Assembly (NCBI GenBank): GCA_002385265.1
Contig: DGDD01000229.1
Location: forward strand, 1-24,713
From: Chitinophagaceae bacterium UBA3961
Lineage (GTDB): Bacteria > Bacteroidota > Bacteroidia > Chitinophagales > Chitinophagaceae
DNA: 24,713 bases
Reading direction: 5' to 3'
Below, piece by piece: positions 15,052-23,581 of this stretch (within the stretch, counting starts at the first letter, position 1; every line of letters starts with the position of its first letter). The position numbers were made by a program, and so were the translations under genes. Under the pieces are notes generated by a model. The model saw nothing but the letters and a program-made list of their open reading frames with translations. It was not told where the DNA came from and did not search any database.

Positions 15052-16734
15052 ATGAATAAGAAAATAGCACTTGGTTGTTTGTTGGTGTTTGAGTTCCTTT
15101 TTGCAAATGCACAAAAATCAGACATCGCCGTACCTAGTGCCGTGCAATACCAGTGGCAAGAACGTGAACGCATCATGTTCGTGCATTTTGGCGTAGCTAC
15201 ATGGACCGGCAACGAATACGATGAAACAGGAAAATTTGATATCAGTCGGTTGAATCCTTCAAAGCTGAACACCGACCAATGGTGTGAAGTGGCGAAATCT
15301 TGGGGTGCGAAAGAAATCATTTTTGTAGCGAAACATGTGGGTGGATTTTGTTGGTGGCCTACAAAAACCACCGAATACTGTGTACGCAATATTCCTTGGA
15401 AAAATGGCAAAGGCGATTTGATGAAAGAAGTAGCCGCTTCTTGCAAGAAATATGGAATTAAGATGGGCGTGTACATCTATCCGGGCGACGTAGCCTATGG
15501 AGCCGGTATTGGAAGCGGAGGCAAAACAAAAGATCCTAGTTTACAAGAAGCCTATAATAAAGTGTTTCGTCAACAATTAACAGAAGTTCTGACAAACTAT
15601 GGCGAAATGGCTGAGGTTTGGTTTGATGGAAACTGTGTCGTAGAAGTGGGCGATATATTAAAGAAGTATGCTTCAAAAGCAACGATCTTTCAAAGTCCTT
15701 ATGCAAGCTTGCGTTGGCCGGGTACTGAATCGGGCAAGCTCAGTTACCCGGTTTGGAATACGGTTCCCTCCGGTAGATTGAAATTGGGATTGGCCACGCA
15801 GTACGATGATACTCCTGATGGTGATGCTTGGGCGCCACTAGAAGCCGATGCGCCCTTGTATGATCATTATTGGTTTTGGAGTAAGGAAAAAGAAAAGAAA
15901 CGCAAGTCTTTAGAAGAGCTGATTGATATGTACTACAAATCTGTAGGCTATGGAGGGAATTTATTGATCAACTCTTGTCCCGACACCACCGGTTTAATAG
16001 TTCCCGATGATGTATCCTTGTATCGAGCTTTCGGAGCTGAGCTACAAAAGCGTTTTGAAAAGCCGGTAGCACAACTCAAATTACCCATTGCCATCAACCC
16101 GATTTTACATTTCCAAAAGCCAACTGCCATCAATCATATCGTATTGGAAGAACAGTATCAATACGGTCATAGAATCAGGGCCTACACCATTGAAGCAAAA
16201 GTGAATGGGAAATGGGTGGAAATAGCGAAAGGAGAATCGGTGGGACGCAAAAAAATCGAAGCATTCAAAACAATCACTACAACGGACATTCGAATTAATG
16301 TAACCAAAAACAAATTGGCCCCTAAGTGGCGATCGGTTTCAGCCTATCATGTTTCGAATTTTGAACCCAGTGTAACCATTCAGAACGACCCCGAGTGGAA
16401 AGTGTGCGGCAGCTATGATACTAAGACCTTTAAAAATGGCGCAGACACCTTGGTATTGAATTTGGATTCCTTCATCACCAAACCCGGTCAGTACGAAATT
16501 GCCATGGTAGCCGATGTTGCCATTACCGGCACCTATATAGTAGAAACCTATCTTGAATTTGATGGAGAAAACACCCAACAGGAATACTTACAGAAAACGG
16601 GACACAGTTCTTTCAATATCAATAGAACCGCCCAAATAGACCGCAACAGTCATACAAAGCTCACACTCTATATGAAATCGGACAATGAAGTGTTTCAGAA
16701 TAGAGGGGTGTTTAAGATACGAGCAAGACGATAG
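15052..16734 (+). CDS. Secreted GH29 alpha-L-fucosidase with C-terminal carbohydrate-binding-like domain
   Basis: Releases alpha-linked L-fucose from glycans, probably in the periplasm or at the cell surface. The protein has 560 residues. The signal peptide is about residues 1-20, ending A-N-A-Q. The GH29 barrel covers about 30-335: M-F-V-H-F-G near 42-47, A-K-H-V-G-G-F-C-W-W near 98 (the usual H-H-D-G-F is H-V-G-G-F here), and the nucleophile Asp192 in V-W-F-D-G. N-L-L-I-N-S and P-D-T-T-G mark the end of the barrel. Residues about 350-445 resemble a discoidin/F5-8-type galactose-binding domain (I-N-H-I-V-L-E-E, then W-V-E-I-A). The final 110 residues form another beta-rich region. The pattern fits the GH29-B subgroup (alpha-1,3/1,4), but this is uncertain. 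Confidence 0.9.
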   Translation: MNKKIALGCLLVFEFLFANAQKSDIAVPSAVQYQWQERERIMFVHFGVATWTGNEYDETGKFDISRLNPSKLNTDQWCEVAKSWGAKEIIFVAKHVGGFCWWPTKTTEYCVRNIPWKNGKGDLMKEVAASCKKYGIKMGVYIYPGDVAYGAGIGSGGKTKDPSLQEAYNKVFRQQLTEVLTNYGEMAEVWFDGNCVVEVGDILKKYASKATIFQSPYASLRWPGTESGKLSYPVWNTVPSGRLKLGLATQYDDTPDGDAWAPLEADAPLYDHYWFWSKEKEKKRKSLEELIDMYYKSVGYGGNLLINSCPDTTGLIVPDDVSLYRAFGAELQKRFEKPVAQLKLPIAINPILHFQKPTAINHIVLEEQYQYGHRIRAYTIEAKVNGKWVEIAKGESVGRKKIEAFKTITTTDIRINVTKNKLAPKWRSVSAYHVSNFEPSVTIQNDPEWKVCGSYDTKTFKNGADTLVLNLDSFITKPGQYEIAMVADVAITGTYIVETYLEFDGENTQQEYLQKTGHSSFNINRTAQIDRNSHTKLTLYMKSDNEVFQNRGVFKIRARR

Positions 16735-17025
16735 ATTGAAAGCAGCTTACTATGCTAAGTAACAAAAACGATGGTTTTCCGGCCCCGGCAGTTATGCTGC
16801 AATAAGACTTTCCTCTTATTGACATTAAAATACAATTCTTAAGAAAAAACGAAATCCAAAATCAACTGATAACCATTGAGTAGTGCCAAACGCTCCAATC
16901 GTAAGCTTTTTGTTAATTAGGTTCTTTCTTTTAAAACAGAGAAAAACCCAGATTTAGCTCTAAGCATTTCCTTCTATATTCGAAAAATTCCAATCAAATT
17001 AAAATTGAAAATATAAGAAACGGAG
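16735..17025. other. Intergenic stretch without a gene
   Basis: Only a weak 7-bp inverted repeat AATAAGA / TCTTATT (16801-16807, 16814-16820) is visible, possibly a weak terminator for the fucosidase gene. A poor -7-like TATATTCG lies at 16975-16982. Confidence 0.3.
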
Positions 17026-17059
17026 GGTTTGTACGTATTTGAAGCATTACGTACAAACC
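17026..17059 (+). promoter_or_regulatory. Perfect 12-bp inverted repeat in the 5' leader of the LamG gene
   Basis: GGTTTGTACGTA (17026-17037) and TACGTACAAACC (17048-17059) are exact reverse complements around a 10-nt loop. The right arm ends 8 nt before the ATG at 17068, where a ribosome-binding site would be expected, with GGAGGG just left of or inside the left arm. It could act as an RNA hairpin gating translation or as a DNA operator. Confidence 0.55.
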
Positions 17060-17067
17060 TTAGCATC

Positions 17068-19017
17068 ATGTTCACGACCTTATTGAAAAGACTAACCTTA
17101 CCCCCGATCTTATTAACGTTAAGTCTTTTTACATACGCTCAAAATTACAGTTTAACTCTAAACGGTAGTAATTATGCGAATCTAGGCTCAAATGCTGCAT
17201 TCGATGCATCTAATATTAAAACAGTAGAGGTCTTTGTTAAATTCAACAGCTTTGCAGGAACACAAGAAATTGTGAGCAGGTCTACCAATAGCTCGGGACT
17301 GGAACTATTGATCTATGGTGGCAATCTCAGCTTTTACCTAATGTACAACGCCTCAAATGCTAGCAATATTGATTATGCTACATCCAATTTGAGTACCGGC
17401 TTATGGTATCATATTGCGGCTGTATGGGATGGAACAAAAGAAGGCATGAAGTTATATGTAAACGGTGTAAGTGTAGGTACGAGATCTGATGTTGGTAATA
17501 TTAACAGCACCGGAATTGGCGCTCCCAGTGGAAACTTGTTGTTGGGCGATTGGAGCGACGCTGGATCAAGAAGATATTTTAACGGAGATATAGACGAAGT
17601 ACGCCTCTGGAGCACCGTTCAATCTCCTTCTACATTAAAAATAAAAATGTTTAGCGGACCTGCAGTAAATGCAGCCGGTTTGATTGCCTATTACAAATGC
17701 AACGACGGATCGGGTACTACTCTAGTCAACAGTAGCTCTAACACAAGTGGTGTTGATGGCTCTTTGGTTAGCTCACCCACATTCACTGCAAGTCCGGTTC
17801 AATTTACTGCCAACTCTCTCAATTTTGACGGTTCAAATGATGCAGCCATTATTCCCAAATCGGTTACTTCTGATTTCACCATTGAATTTTGGATGAAAAC
17901 AACACAAACAGGTGGTGGAAGTGCCGGATCGCAATGGTACAGCGGTACAGGCCTTGTAGATGCAGAAGTTGGAGGCGTTACTACTGATTTCGGTATAACT
18001 ATGACAGGTAACCGAGCAGCTTTTGGCATTGGCCAACCGGATGTGACCATTACCTCTACCTCTGCTGTGAATACAGGCTCTTGGGTACATATTGCTGCCA
18101 CTTGGAAACAATCAACAGGCGCCATGGTACTCTATGTTAACGGAGCCCAGGAAGCCACCGGAACCGGAGGAACATCACTTCGCTCGGCACCAACACGCAT
18201 TGCGCTAGGGATGATTCAAACCAATGGCAATTTCTACAACGGATTCCTCGATGAAGTCAGGATCTGGAATACTGTAAGAACTGCTACGGAAATTGCCAAT
18301 AACATGAACCGAGAAGTAAATCCGGCGAGTGAAACAAACTTAATAGCTCAATATACTTTTAACAATGGTGCATCATCGGGTACAAATACGGGTTTGGTTT
18401 TCTTAATCGATCAAAAAAATGAGAACGCAGGCCAAATGTTTAACTTTGCGTTGACCGGAAGTACTTCCAATTTTTCTGCTCAGAAAAGCGGACTTTCACT
18501 GATACCTCTGAAATGGCTCAGTTTCTCTGCGCAGAAAAAGCAACAAGAAGTTATTCTTCAATGGAGCACCGTTACAGAAACCAATACACGAGAATTCTAT
18601 ATTGAACAAAGTGTAAATGGAACAAATTGGTATACTATTGGAAGAATCAGTGCTCAAAACAACAGTGGGTTTACCAGTAACTACAGTTTTGTAGACCGGA
18701 ACCCCGTAAGCAACAACAATTACTATAGAATTAAGCAGATCGATTTAGACGGAAACTTCAGTTACAGTGAAGTAAAAGTTGTGCGCTTCACCAATTCAAA
18801 ACAACTGATCACCATCGTCAAAAACCCGATCTATAATAAAATCATGGAAGTAAAAGTAGAAGAACCGATGGATCTTCAATTGTACAACAGTTTCGGACAA
18901 GTGCTTTGGTCTAAACAAGTACAGGCCGGTTACGTAACCCTCGATATGAGCAACTTCATTTCAGGTGTGTACTATGTGAGCGGAAAAGGCCATACCATCA
19001 CCATCGTTATCAATTAA
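17068..19017 (+). CDS. Secreted protein with two LamG/concanavalin-like domains and T9SS-type C-terminal tail
   Basis: Probable surface-exposed glycan- or protein-binding protein of 649 residues. After a signal peptide (residues 1-24, ending Y-A-Q), two LamG-like beta-sandwiches follow at about 25-185 and 249-410. Both contain the diagnostic W-x-H-I-A-A, L-Y-V-N-G and D-E-V-R-(L/I)-W phrases. From 481 (L-K-W-L-S-F) there is a fibronectin-like segment with F-Y-I-E-Q-S, N-W and Y-Y-R-I-K-Q-I-D-L-D-G. Residues 572-649 resemble a type IX secretion sorting domain (L-Y-N-S-F-G-Q, S-G-V-Y-Y-V). The ATG at 17068 is chosen because it starts the signal peptide; a TTG at 17029 inside the upstream hairpin is unlikely. 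No catalytic domain is seen, so a binding or adhesion role is inferred. Confidence 0.88.
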   Translation: MFTTLLKRLTLPPILLTLSLFTYAQNYSLTLNGSNYANLGSNAAFDASNIKTVEVFVKFNSFAGTQEIVSRSTNSSGLELLIYGGNLSFYLMYNASNASNIDYATSNLSTGLWYHIAAVWDGTKEGMKLYVNGVSVGTRSDVGNINSTGIGAPSGNLLLGDWSDAGSRRYFNGDIDEVRLWSTVQSPSTLKIKMFSGPAVNAAGLIAYYKCNDGSGTTLVNSSSNTSGVDGSLVSSPTFTASPVQFTANSLNFDGSNDAAIIPKSVTSDFTIEFWMKTTQTGGGSAGSQWYSGTGLVDAEVGGVTTDFGITMTGNRAAFGIGQPDVTITSTSAVNTGSWVHIAATWKQSTGAMVLYVNGAQEATGTGGTSLRSAPTRIALGMIQTNGNFYNGFLDEVRIWNTVRTATEIANNMNREVNPASETNLIAQYTFNNGASSGTNTGLVFLIDQKNENAGQMFNFALTGSTSNFSAQKSGLSLIPLKWLSFSAQKKQQEVILQWSTVTETNTREFYIEQSVNGTNWYTIGRISAQNNSGFTSNYSFVDRNPVSNNNYYRIKQIDLDGNFSYSEVKVVRFTNSKQLITIVKNPIYNKIMEVKVEEPMDLQLYNSFGQVLWSKQVQAGYVTLDMSNFISGVYYVSGKGHTITIVIN

Positions 19018-19074
19018 AACGCAGTAAGTCAATTTTTACATAGTTTTTCAGGGATCACTTTGTTCACTCCGACT

Positions 19075-19104
19075 AAAAAGCCCTGCAATTCAATTGCGGG
19101 GCTT
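19075..19104 (-). terminator. Intrinsic terminator of the reverse-strand TonB-receptor operon
   Basis: A 12-bp stem, AAGCCCTGCAAT (19078-19089) with ATTGCGGGGCTT (19093-19104), has one G-T pair and a 3-nt loop. On the reverse strand it is followed by a run of five T-residues (pairing partly within the stem). It lies 17 nt past the lipoprotein stop and may also stop convergent transcription from the LamG gene. Confidence 0.85.
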
Positions 19105-19121
19105 GACTATTATAGAAGTTC

Positions 19122-19685
19122 TTATTGAATTTTTGTTGCGAATGTAGCTTCAATATCGGTTCCTGATTTTGTACTCGATACATCATCCGACTCGGCTTTA
19201 TTTGGAGGAGTACCGGGGTAGTGTCTCAACACCACTTGAATACTTCCGGTGGCTGCGGCCCCTGTAGTCCAAGTAGAGGTGAGTCCAACGGAAATTCCAT
19301 CTACGTCTTTACTCAAATTGGAAACGGAAATATTTGTACCGGAAGCGGGGATGAAATAAAAACGATGCGCAATTGCCTCCGTCAAAATCTCACTTGTAAT
19401 ATCTGCTACCGGAGATGCCGTTTTGTTCAACACAGCGATGCTCACATTGTATGTAGTATTTGGGGCTAATACTATTTGATCGGTTGTGGGAGCATTACCA
19501 CCCGGACCATCCGGATCATCAAACTTATATACTAAAGAACTACCTCCAGCCGCAGGTGTAAACGTAAGTTGGAGTGTGGTCAAAACTTCTTCATCGTTTT
19601 CTTCTACGGCTACTTTTTTACAAGAAGCTACTGTTGCACCTAACAATAGAACCAGAACAAATGCTTTTACTTTATTGAATTTCAT
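19122..19685 (-). CDS. Lipoprotein accompanying the TonB-dependent receptor
   Basis: Predicted lipoprotein of 187 residues. The signal segment ends in a lipobox (G-A-T-V-A-S-C, Cys at 21), then K-K for lipid anchoring. The body is beta-rich with L-Q-L-T-F-T-P near the start, D-D-P-D-G-P-G-G-N-A-P-T, an N-T-T-Y-N-V-S-I strand, and V-V-L-R-H-Y-P near the end. I recall proteins of this pattern downstream of metal-type TonB receptors in Bacteroidota, often named 'type 1 periplasmic binding fold' proteins; I cannot verify that here. The ATG at 19685 starts the lipoprotein signal; upstream codons overlap the receptor. It is last in a three-gene operon, 19 nt after the receptor stop, and ends at a strong terminator. 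It may capture substrate or help the receptor. Confidence 0.78.
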   Translation of the reverse strand: MKFNKVKAFVLVLLLGATVASCKKVAVEENDEEVLTTLQLTFTPAAGGSSLVYKFDDPDGPGGNAPTTDQIVLAPNTTYNVSIAVLNKTASPVADITSEILTEAIAHRFYFIPASGTNISVSNLSKDVDGISVGLTSTWTTGAAATGSIQVVLRHYPGTPPNKAESDDVSSTKSGTDIEATFATKIQ

Positions 19686-19704
19686 GATTTTTAATTTTAG
19701 ATAA

Positions 19705-22014
19705 TTACAGATTAAAACTTGCGCGAATAATGATATTCCTACCCATTTCATCGGTGAAATACCGCATTGCATTTAAATAGTCGCGATACGTAACATTAAA
19801 CAAATTGCGAGCTGAAATTGAAAAATTGAATTTGTGATCCCACCATTCGGTATCTGTTCCTACCGATAAATTGACCAGTTGGTAAGCCGCCGGCGCAGCT
19901 TTGTAATCATACTTTAAACCGTTTGCTGTTGGAACTCTTCGTTGCTTGTCAACATACTGATATTCCAAATTCAGATAGGAATTGCTTCTCTTTAAGCCAT
20001 CTTTAAATGTATACTTCAGACCGCTATTGTAGCGATTTGCGGGCATCATAATCAACCAATCGTTTGTCTTCCTATTTCTCGCATACAGGATCGACCATTT
20101 AACATCCCATTCAAGAGATTTTGTTACTTTCAAATTGGTTTGACCATCTAATCCATATAAAAAAGCATCTGTTTGTTCGTACTGCCAAAGAGGGAAAGCC
20201 CCGGCGATGGTCAATACAGGCGCATCAGGTTTGGGTTGCTGGTAAATAAAATCGTTGATGTAATTTCCGTAAAACAACAATTCCATTTGCCATTTATCAG
20301 CCTTATCGTGATGCTGTACAGTGATGGATAGATTGGACGATTTCTCAGGAACCAAATTTATATCGCCCTTTTCATAGGTTGCTGTTCCATGATGAATACC
20401 ATCCGACAACAATTCATTTACATAGGGAGCCCGGGTTGCACGACTGAAGCTACCGATCAATTTCCACTGATCTGTCCAGTTGTAAATACCCGTAACAGAA
20501 GCGCCAAATGTTGTGAACTTGAATGTATTATCGAGCGTATCGCCATTGAATTTCAACCGTGTTGTTGCAATATTCTTGAAATCGAAACGAGCGCCGGCCT
20601 GCAGTTCCCATTTTCCAAAAAACCATTTTTCGATATCATATACGCCATAATTTGTGGCGAAATAATTGGGTATAAAATACCGACCTGAATACACATTGTT
20701 TTGTTGCATCGTTACCACCCCACTGCTTCCCTGGTGCCTTCCTGTTCTCGGACGTTCCCAAGAAATATCCTCCGTTAAAGTGGCGATGTTTAAATCAAGC
20801 TGTGGTTTTGAAGAGGCGCTCCGAACAATATCATACTCTTGACGTGAATTGATTTGAGCCGCTACCAACAAGCTAATTTTATGCCCATTCAAATTGTAAG
20901 AGGTTTGAGACTTTATCAAATCGTGCGTCACCTGTTGGCGGGGTCGTTTAATTTGATACGATTGTTCATTGAGAAAAGATGCATCGGGACGGTCTGAAGC
21001 GATCGCTTTTTCCAAATCGGTGATGTTCCCAATATGCGATCCTGTAAAAATACCCACTTGTGTAAAGAAGTGACTGTAAAACAACTCGGTGCTCCACAAT
21101 TTCTTCTTATATCCGGCTGTTACGGAGAAATTAATTTCCTGCATACCGGTATTGTTCAGACGATAATTGGGCGTCATTACATTTGCGCCATTCTTGAACG
21201 TGCCTTGAAGCCTGTATGCAAAAGCGTCAGCTTTTTTGAGACGTTGTTCGAATTGAGCCGAAGCAATGTATTCTTGATTATTAGTAGCATAGGCGGTATG
21301 TAGTACTCCGGAGGTACCCACTGTAGTTCTCAGTGGTTTGGTATCTACAATTACCACACCACCAATAGCATCGCTTCCATAGCGCAACTCATCTACTCCT
21401 TTTATTACCAGTAGCTTGTCTGCCAAGTACGTGTCAATTTCAGGTGCGTGTTCATTGCCCCATTGCTGCCCTTCTTGGCGTACACCATTATTGATGGTGA
21501 GAATTCTGCTGCCATGTAATCCATGAATAACAGGTTTAGCGATGGTATTACCGGTTTGAAGCATGGTCACTCCCGTTAATCTTGAAAGTGCTTCTGCGAG
21601 TGAACCGGTTTTTGCTTCTTGCAGTGCAATGCCACTTAGCTCCTTTTTAAATCCGGAGCTTTGAATGCCTTTAGAAGCCGAAACCACTACTTTTTCAAGG
21701 GTTTTACTAGCGTGCAGCAGCTTGAAATCGAAATGCATGTCTTTTTGCAGATCCAGCAATTCCGAAATTGTATCACAAGATGCATGGGAAATTACCAATG
21801 TATATTTACCGGCGCAAAGTCCGTTGAAAAGGAAATCGCCATTATTATCCGACAAGGCCGATTTATTCAATTCTTTGATTAATAAAGTAGCACCTGCCAA
21901 TTTTTCTTTGGTATCCTTGTCCTCAATATGACCGCTCAAACGAAAGCTACAGTTTTGAGCTTGTACCGAATACATCGATACAAGTAAGAATACCAGACTT
22001 AGAAGTCTGAACAT
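19705..22014 (-). CDS. TonB-dependent outer-membrane receptor (ZnuD/CirA-like)
   Basis: Outer-membrane beta-barrel that imports a scarce substrate, probably a metal or metal complex, using TonB energy. The protein has 769 residues. The signal peptide is about 1-20 (ending V-Q-A-Q). A carboxypeptidase-regulatory-like domain follows at about 25-105 (S-G-H-I-E-D, L-A-G-A-T-L-L, N-N-G-D-F-L-F). The plug is at about 115-225, with H-G-L-H-G-S-R-I-L-T-I-N-N-G-V and Y-G-S-D-A-I-G-G-V. The rest is barrel, ending in I-R-A-S-F-N-L with a C-terminal hydrophobic residue. The plug pattern is closer to ZnuD-type receptors than to SusC, and no SusD partner follows. ATG at 22014 is used instead of an in-frame TTG at 22026. 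It is second in an operon, 26 nt after a small His-containing protein. The substrate is inferred, not shown. Confidence 0.9.
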   Translation of the reverse strand: MFRLLSLVFLLVSMYSVQAQNCSFRLSGHIEDKDTKEKLAGATLLIKELNKSALSDNNGDFLFNGLCAGKYTLVISHASCDTISELLDLQKDMHFDFKLLHASKTLEKVVVSASKGIQSSGFKKELSGIALQEAKTGSLAEALSRLTGVTMLQTGNTIAKPVIHGLHGSRILTINNGVRQEGQQWGNEHAPEIDTYLADKLLVIKGVDELRYGSDAIGGVVIVDTKPLRTTVGTSGVLHTAYATNNQEYIASAQFEQRLKKADAFAYRLQGTFKNGANVMTPNYRLNNTGMQEINFSVTAGYKKKLWSTELFYSHFFTQVGIFTGSHIGNITDLEKAIASDRPDASFLNEQSYQIKRPRQQVTHDLIKSQTSYNLNGHKISLLVAAQINSRQEYDIVRSASSKPQLDLNIATLTEDISWERPRTGRHQGSSGVVTMQQNNVYSGRYFIPNYFATNYGVYDIEKWFFGKWELQAGARFDFKNIATTRLKFNGDTLDNTFKFTTFGASVTGIYNWTDQWKLIGSFSRATRAPYVNELLSDGIHHGTATYEKGDINLVPEKSSNLSITVQHHDKADKWQMELLFYGNYINDFIYQQPKPDAPVLTIAGAFPLWQYEQTDAFLYGLDGQTNLKVTKSLEWDVKWSILYARNRKTNDWLIMMPANRYNSGLKYTFKDGLKRSNSYLNLEYQYVDKQRRVPTANGLKYDYKAAPAAYQLVNLSVGTDTEWWDHKFNFSISARNLFNVTYRDYLNAMRYFTDEMGRNIIIRASFNL

Positions 22015-22040
22015 AATAAAATACAATTAAAGATGACTAA

Positions 22041-22391
22041 TTAAGAAACAGAATTAGTCAAGGCAGGCGGGCCACGTCTATTAAAGACTTCTTGAAAACT
22101 AAGATGAAATGAGGAGGGTTCATTGCTTTCAACATGAACAAGGAACTGTTGCGTGGGGGTGGCCTCTATTGCATCCAATTCTAGGAACGGGGTTCCTACC
22201 ACCCAATCTTGAACATGACAGAACTTGTTGTAAGAAACCAGATCGTCGGCGCTACAATCTTTGTGTTGGTGCACCGAATCGATGTGTCGGGAAAATTGGT
22301 CGTGCCAAACCCATTGGGGCGTGATGCTGAAAACAAACAGCGTCACTACCAATAGTGATAGTAATTTGTATATCGGAGACCCTTTTTTCAT
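22041..22391 (-). CDS. Small membrane-anchored or exported protein with His/Cys-containing segment
   Basis: Protein of 116 residues of unknown function, first gene of the TonB-receptor operon. A hydrophobic signal/anchor covers residues about 7-26 (Y-K-L-L-S-L-L-V-V-T-L-F-V-F). It is followed by a segment rich in possible metal ligands: W-H-D-Q-F-S-R-H-I-D-S-V-H-Q-H-K-D-C and F-C-H-V-Q-D-W. This suits a periplasmic metal-handling role next to a metal-type receptor, but is an inference. The ATG at 22391 is chosen because a consensus promoter at 22409-22439 overlaps the alternative start at 22421. The predicted leader is only about 12 nt. Confidence 0.7.
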   Translation of the reverse strand: MKKGSPIYKLLSLLVVTLFVFSITPQWVWHDQFSRHIDSVHQHKDCSADDLVSYNKFCHVQDWVVGTPFLELDAIEATPTQQFLVHVESNEPSSFHLSFQEVFNRRGPPALTNSVS

Positions 22392-22408
22392 TTTTTGCAA
22401 CAACGTAT

Positions 22409-22439
22409 CAAAAATAGGCAAATGGGGGGAAGTGGCAAA
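22409..22439 (-). promoter_or_regulatory. Consensus Bacteroidetes promoter of the TonB-receptor operon
   Basis: The reverse strand reads TTTG (22439-22436), a 19-nt spacer, then TATTTTTG (22416-22409). Both elements and the spacing match TTTG-N19-21-TAnnTTTG without a mismatch. Transcription should start near 22403, just before the ATG at 22391. Confidence 0.7.
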
Positions 22440-22463
22440 ATTTGAATGAAGAGCGGGGGTTGA

Positions 22464-22843
22464 GAATTAAGAAGTAAAAATTAAGAATTAAGAATTGAAC
22501 AGCCGGCAGTCGGACTGATTGAATATCAGCAGCTAATCTGTGTGAATCTGTTCTAATTCGTGGTATCGGTGGTGAAAAAGAAAGCAGAAAGAACAGGGGG
22601 AATACAAGAGGGAGGATGGAAGATAGAAGAGGGAGGAAATACAGAAGGACCGCCAGCGCTGCGTTGCCGCTGCGATCGCTGCGCCGCTGCGGTGAAAAAG
22701 AAGGAATAAGGAAAAGGCAGAAAGAACAAAAACAGTAACAAACGAAACTTCGCGACTCCTTTGCGGACTTAGCGGACTCTGCGGTGAACACACCCTAACC
22801 GCCGGCTGTTCCATTATTAATTATTAATTCTTAATTATTAATT
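22464..22843. repeat. MITE-like intergenic repeat copy B with terminal inverted repeats
   Basis: GAACAGCCGGC (22497-22507) and its exact reverse complement GCCGGCTGTTC (22801-22811) face each other. They are flanked outside by AT-rich TTAAGAATTAA-type words (22464-22496 and 22812-22843) that are also inverted. The interior is a mosaic of modules shared with 7499-7735 and 7785-7980, including an identical 23-nt piece (22677-22699 with 7607-7629). Reverse-strand open frames here are low-complexity and not genes. No transposase is present, so any mobility would need help in trans. Confidence 0.65.
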
Positions 22844-22957
22844 GTCCCTACAGGTTTCCCCCTAATTTCTCAATTTACCCCCCTCCAACCCTTGCACCAA
22901 AACAGTAACACAGCCCTTTCTACGTTCAATACTAGGTCCAACGAAAAACCGGGTTAC

Positions 22958-23581
22958 ATGTATTCTATCCTTTTGAAAAAAACAGTATTTGTAGTTGTAA
23001 GCAGTTTGGCATTTTACATCAGTATGGCACAACCGAAGAAGACAGTTCCAACGGTCAGCGCCCTACCCGATTCTGATATTCCCTGTATTGTAGAGAAGCA
23101 ACAAGGCTCTGTAATAGTGAAATGGAACATGTTCCAAGACACCCTCGCCGATCAATACAAGATCGAGTACTCAATGGATGCCTCCAACTGGACCACCATT
23201 GCCGTGATCCCCACTCCCATGCGCAAGCAAGGCATGCAGTATTACAGTTTTATCCATGATTTCCCCAGCGCCCGCGACAATTATTACCGCGTCACGCAGA
23301 TGCAAACCAACGGCACTGAAATTCGTTCTTCCGTGCAACACATCTCTTTTACCAAAGATGTTCCCGTAGTACGCATCAAAAAAGACACGGTTGAGAACGG
23401 CTTTCTCGACATCGAACTAAAAGAAGCCGGTCCCATTTATATCTACAGCTCCGCCGGTCAACTCCTCTTTCAAAAAAACCTCAAGCCCGGTCCCTGTTTA
23501 ATTGACATCATGCACTTCGGCAAAGGCGCTTATTATGTGAAGGATATGAAAATGACGCAGAAGATTGTGTTGCCGAATTAG
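22958..23581 (+). CDS. Small secreted protein with fibronectin-like body and T9SS-type tail
   Basis: Exported protein of 207 residues. The signal peptide is about residues 1-25 (I-L-L-K-K-T to S-M-A-Q). A fibronectin-III-like body has V-I-V-K-W-N, Y-K-I-E-Y-S-M-D-A-S-N-W-T and D-N-Y-Y-R-V-T-Q-M-Q. The tail reads I-Y-I-Y-S-S-A-G-Q-L-L-F-Q-K and K-G-A-Y-Y-V-K-D, which parallels the sorting domain of the LamG protein (L-Y-N-S-F-G-Q, S-G-V-Y-Y-V). It thus looks like a reduced version of that protein's last 170 residues. ATG at 22958 is preferred over TTG at 22892, which would add 22 residues before the signal peptide. The gene stands alone; its role is unknown. Confidence 0.72.
   Translation: MYSILLKKTVFVVVSSLAFYISMAQPKKTVPTVSALPDSDIPCIVEKQQGSVIVKWNMFQDTLADQYKIEYSMDASNWTTIAVIPTPMRKQGMQYYSFIHDFPSARDNYYRVTQMQTNGTEIRSSVQHISFTKDVPVVRIKKDTVENGFLDIELKEAGPIYIYSSAGQLLFQKNLKPGPCLIDIMHFGKGAYYVKDMKMTQKIVLPN

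Noticed and set aside
15024..15476. 150-codon reverse-strand frame opposite the fucosidase start
   Set aside because: It is a shadow of the GH29 reading frame with no domain or start signal of its own.
22408..22814. Overlapping reverse-strand frames of 62-127 codons
   Set aside because: They are low-complexity Ser/Phe/Pro-rich translations of the MITE-like repeat in several frames at once; one also overlaps the TonB-operon promoter.
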